Shown piece by piece: positions 60,690 to 64,000 of a stretch of DNA of 64,000 nucleotides. Both the position numbers and the translations under genes were made by a program. Source of the DNA: Tethya wilhelma (Eukaryota; Porifera; Demospongiae; Tethyida; Tethyidae); assembly GCA_964030475.1 (NCBI GenBank), contig CAXIPT010000008.1, forward strand, positions 4,497,500 through 4,561,499, given 5' to 3'. The notes below the pieces were generated by a model. It was given only the letters and a program-made list of their open reading frames with translations, had not been told where the DNA came from and did no database searches. Position 1 is the first letter of the stretch, and every line of letters begins with the position of its first letter.

Positions 60690-63102
60690 CTAGGGATGTC
60701 TTATCCCTAACGCTTGTTCCACTTCGGCCTTACGCTGGTTGAGTTTAGCGTAGAAATACCGAGGGACTGCTTCAGTGCACCACGACTGATTGTAGTAGGA
60801 GGACCTTCGTTCAGATTCTGAGTTTCCCATCACGTCTTTCATCACCTAAAAGGGGGTGTGGTGATACTCAGTAACCATGGTAACTCAAACCAGATTGCTT
60901 ACCTTCAAGTCTCTGTTTTGGGAAGCTAACCAATCGTTGATGAATTTCTGAGGGTTGTCGGCAAAACCTAGGTAGAATTCTCGCTGTAGCTTGATAGCAT
61001 TGACCTGTTCCACAGCTTCATGGATCTACATAAGACAAGGAGGGACACATAGAGACCAGCTTGCACAATTAGCAGGGAATCCATCTTAAAATGCTCCAAT
61101 GTAAGATAGGTGAGACCAAGAACGAGTGAAAACACACACACATACGCACCTTGTTATCGTAAACGGCTATCTCCTGTTGGTTGGTACTGGAGAGGAGAAA
61201 GGAGTGCATGGACCCCTTCAGAGGATCATCCTGGGGGGGGGGGGGAAGGAAAGAAGAGAGAGAGATGGGATAATAGTTTCTTGCATATAATGGCTTACAA
61301 TTTCTACATCAATGTCATAGCAAGCTGTCCGTTTGCCTTCTGGAGCATCAGCACTGTGTGTGCGTGTGTGTGGGTGGGTGATAGTGTAACAATGTAATGA
61401 TTCTTCTTTGCACATGTAACTTGAAACTTTAAGAGTTAAGTAAAACTATCTAAAGTAATCCTAACTTGACAAGGTGATGAATGACGATGGGATCGGGTGG
61501 TGTGAGCAAGGTTTGCAAGCGTTGCGGAATCTCGGTGAATTTCATACGAGGTACCTCAAAGATCTAGAATACAAGCACAGAGAAAAACAAAATTGAGGAT
61601 CAAAAAACTTCATCCGGTGTTGCTAAAAATGACAACACACCTGCTGGAAATACTTGTCATTGTTGATATACTCCCTCTCCTGAGGGTCTTGAAGTCGATT
61701 TGCCTAACACAGAAGGAAAAACTTCAAAGCACCATACCAGAGAGAACAAAGACTTGAATTGCTTGCATACATTGATGTACTGCCACACTGCATTGATGAT
61801 ATCCGGCCTCTTTGCTGTGTGCAGCCCAAGGAGGCGAGCTAACTTGCTGGTCAGTTTGTACTGGACAGGCTAGTGGAAAGAGATATATAAAATCACACAC
61901 ACAAACAAACACTAGCATTAGCAGCAACAATGTTACTACTATATACAGCATACCTGGTGGTTGATCATTAACAAGATGGTGCATTTCACAGTCTCCTCAC
62001 CAGGTCTGGTCACCTGTGTGAGTGATGGAGGAAAAATTATCTTTCAAGTAATTTATGAAGTCCATCCACACACGCACACATTACTCACTGTAAATCCATC
62101 AAGCTCCTCTTCATTAGTGCCTCTGTGCCACTCTGAGAGGTGGTTGTCAGGACCGTACGCCTCCTTGTCCAACTCTATCACAACATTCTTGAAAAAGGAC
62201 GTGAACTTCAGCTTTGTCTTGTCATCCACCTTACTCCCACTCTATATATAGAGCACCAAAGTGAAAAGAGGAATAATACCATGGAGTGTCTCTGTATGTA
62301 CCTCATCCAAAAGTCTTCCTTCAATCCTTAGTTGCCACTGAGGGACACTCTTGCTGTCCTGAAAGAAATTGGCAACATGTACAATCATGAGTATGAAAGA
62401 AAAATAGCTCGACAGTGTTTGTATGTATGTATGTACCTTGGAACTGCTGGGGGTAGAAGTCTGGAATTGATGAGAGATGAACACGCGTAGCTTTCTCTTT
62501 TGTTTCATCGGCCTCCGAATTGCCTCCTGTAGCTCCAGTCGTTTACGCATGATGGTTGCATCCAGCTTACGCTCGAATGCCAATAAGTCCATGTAAGCCT
62601 GAGACTCTGGAACCAGATCTCGAACCTTGAGAATGGAATAAAATAAAAACATTTTCAAACACAATTCAGCAGTCTTACTCTTTGAGATAGAACCCGATCA
62701 CCCAGCCTTCTTTTCTTCCTACATAACAAACACATAGCCAATATTTTAAAGCATGGACATAATGAAATGTAAATTTATAGTCAACTCTTACAATTTCTGT
62801 GCCTGTGCTACTTTTGCTCGAGCTTCAGCCAGCCTCTTCTTTGCCAAGTCACTTGCACGGCCATGTTGAACGCCGTGTATCATTCTCATGCTATGAGAAC
62901 CGTGCCTACCAGGCTGCATAAAAATATATGGAGCCCAATTAAACCATACAAAGGTCAAAAGTTCACACATTTGAGGTCAAGAGGGTTCCATGCCTGTCTC
63001 TCTTACCATCATTCCTTGGTGTCCCTGCATATAGCGGCCCTGAGACATCTGATAGCCGTGCATATAAGGAGAATTGGAACCCATAACGTTTCTGGACGCC
63101 AT
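60690..63102 (-). CDS. SMARCD1: SWI/SNF (BAF/PBAF) subunit SMARCD / BAF60
   Basis: Fourteen exons on minus: 63102-63007, 62913-62792, 62718-62679, 62625-62437, 62358-62302, 62241-62089, 62013-61954, 61869-61771, 61703-61641, 61563-61466, 61353-61299, 61230-61150, 61025-60903, 60845-60690. They sum to 1392 nt (463 residues; human SMARCD1 515). BAF60 bridges transcription factors to the ATP-dependent chromatin remodeller. The Gly/Met-rich N-terminus is short. Conserved blocks: [71 protein letters not shown]. The SWIB domain spans [20 protein letters not shown] through [13 protein letters not shown]. The C-terminal helices include [20 protein letters not shown] and [15 protein letters not shown]. 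Whether SMARCD1, 2 or 3 is meaningless if this is a single pre-duplication gene. Confidence 0.95.
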
Positions 63103-63300
63103 TTTGAATGGAAATTTGAAAGGTCAAAGTTCAATTACAGGGGCTCACCCCCACGTGTAGTGTGCATGGGGTATTGAATGTGGTTGCACCATTCTGGAGG
63201 GTCCTTGCTAAGCTGAAATTTCGGAACTTGATAGCTCAGTTGTCAGAAGTGGATAGAAACAATAATTTGCCAGCAACCATTTCTTCAGAACTGTACAAAA
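63103..63300. promoter_or_regulatory. Probable bidirectional promoter, SMARCD / LARS1
   Basis: 198 bp between divergent ATGs. No TATA box was recognised; a CCACGTG-type stretch lies near 63153. Inferred from layout only. Confidence 0.4.
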
Positions 63301-64000
63301 ATGTCGGTAAGTTATATGAATTTGTGAGTACTTGTTGAAAGAGAACATTTGTGCATCAAGTGTTGTACAGACTGCCAGAATTGATCTAATAAATAGCATT
63401 TCTTGTGTCCAGTATGCAAAACGTGACACCATCCGAGAGATCGAGAAAGAGATCCAGAGAAAATGGGAGCAAGAAAAGATCTTTGAAATGGATGCTCCAA
63501 AGGTATACCCCCACATAAATAAATAAATTTAATATTCTATAATAATCATTTGTTATAGATATCATCTCATTATTTGTTCCTACGTACAGGAAGGAGAAAC
63601 AGGAGAGGAGTTTGATCCTAGCAACAAGTACTTTGTGACGTTTCCCTATCCGTACATGAACGGCCGTCTTCATCTCGGCCATACCTTCTCTCTCTCAAAG
63701 GTGTGTCTCCACCAGCCAGTGTGTGTGTGTGTGTGTGTTGGAGAGAAATGTATTATTAATGGGACAATGTTTATCATGACTTTTTATTGTCTTTCCATCA
63801 ATCTCACTATGAATGTGATAATCGCCATGGAAACAGACGGAGGTACGTGTGTAGTAGCTACTCACATGACTGAATATGAATGTGCTTAGATACACACCAT
63901 TTTCGATCCTCTCTCTCCAGTTTGCAGTTGGCTACCAGCGTCTGAAGGGAAAGAGATGTCTATTCCCTTTTGCCTTTCACTGCACCGGGATGCCCATCAA
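63301..64000 (+). CDS. LARS1: Leucyl-tRNA synthetase, cytosolic, N-terminal part
   Basis: Partial gene cut by the right edge. Exons: 63301-63306 (Met-Ser only), 63413-63502, 63590-63700, 63921-64000+. The visible 95 residues contain [17 protein letters not shown], then [20 protein letters not shown] with the class I HIGH-type motif HLGH, and [20 protein letters not shown] leading to CTGMPI. This is the eukaryotic cytosolic LeuRS N-terminus, which charges tRNA-Leu and in vertebrates also serves as a leucine sensor for mTORC1. Relative to human, two residues (Cys-Glu) before FAVGYQ are missing at the 63700/63921 junction, which could reflect a shifted splice site. The two-codon first exon is short but its frame and donor GTAAGT are good. 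Confidence 0.92.

Noticed and set aside
1..64000. tRNA, rRNA or snRNA genes
   Set aside because: None recognised by eye on either strand; a covariance-model search could still find small ones.

Overview
The window is nuclear DNA from an animal. Genes have many short spliced introns (about 50-500 bp), one or two genes fill every 4-5 kb, and the products are metazoan families (arfaptin, UBE3A with AZUL domain, SMARCD/BAF60, dynactin p24, cadherins with laminin-G domains). The compact layout, bidirectional promoters and very large cadherin genes resemble a sponge or another early-branching animal; this is an inference, since nothing seen fixes the species. Long CA/GT/TC microsatellites are everywhere, and every N lies inside or beside a microsatellite, a homopolymer or the duplication junction.

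Layout, left to right: 3' end of an arfaptin gene (+, 2-1015); TMEM272-like tetraspan protein with PPxY motifs (+, 1386-3947); an atypical Rab GTPase (-, 4270-6574); NARS2, mitochondrial asparaginyl-tRNA synthetase (+, 6710-9586); DCTN3, dynactin p24 (-, 9711-10377); a PUB-domain protein (-, 10731-11997); UBE3A HECT ubiquitin ligase (+, 12176-16534); a duplicated block holding the UBE3A last exon and the 3' end of EXOSC1 (16414-17142 = 17187-17915); EXOSC1/CSL4 exosome subunit (-, 17659-18279); FAM47-like protein (+, 18376-20906); a giant Fat-like cadherin of about 5365 residues, 4645 of them from one 13.9-kb exon (+, 21418-39005); an EBP/EXPERA-like membrane protein (-, 39223-40077); a second cadherin with laminin-G domains and a long cytoplasmic tail (+, 40307-55999); POLR1E (-, 57102-59317); a CCDC169-like coiled-coil protein (+, 59408-60474); SMARCD/BAF60 (-, 60690-63102); 5' end of cytosolic LARS1 (+, 63301-64000).

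Exon models were built by hand from splice sites, reading phase and remembered family sequences. For every complete gene modelled, the summed exon length is a multiple of three with a terminal stop. Six divergent pairs start within about 90-230 bp of each other, so shared bidirectional promoters are the rule here.

Most genes are unrelated housekeeping functions: translation, transcription, RNA decay, ubiquitin and chromatin. The distinctive part is 21.4-56 kb, where two large adhesion receptors of the cadherin/laminin-G type stand in tandem, separated only by a small EBP-like gene on the other strand. The first carries a duplicated laminin-G exon whose two copies cannot be joined in frame, which looks like mutually exclusive exons unless it is an assembly artefact.
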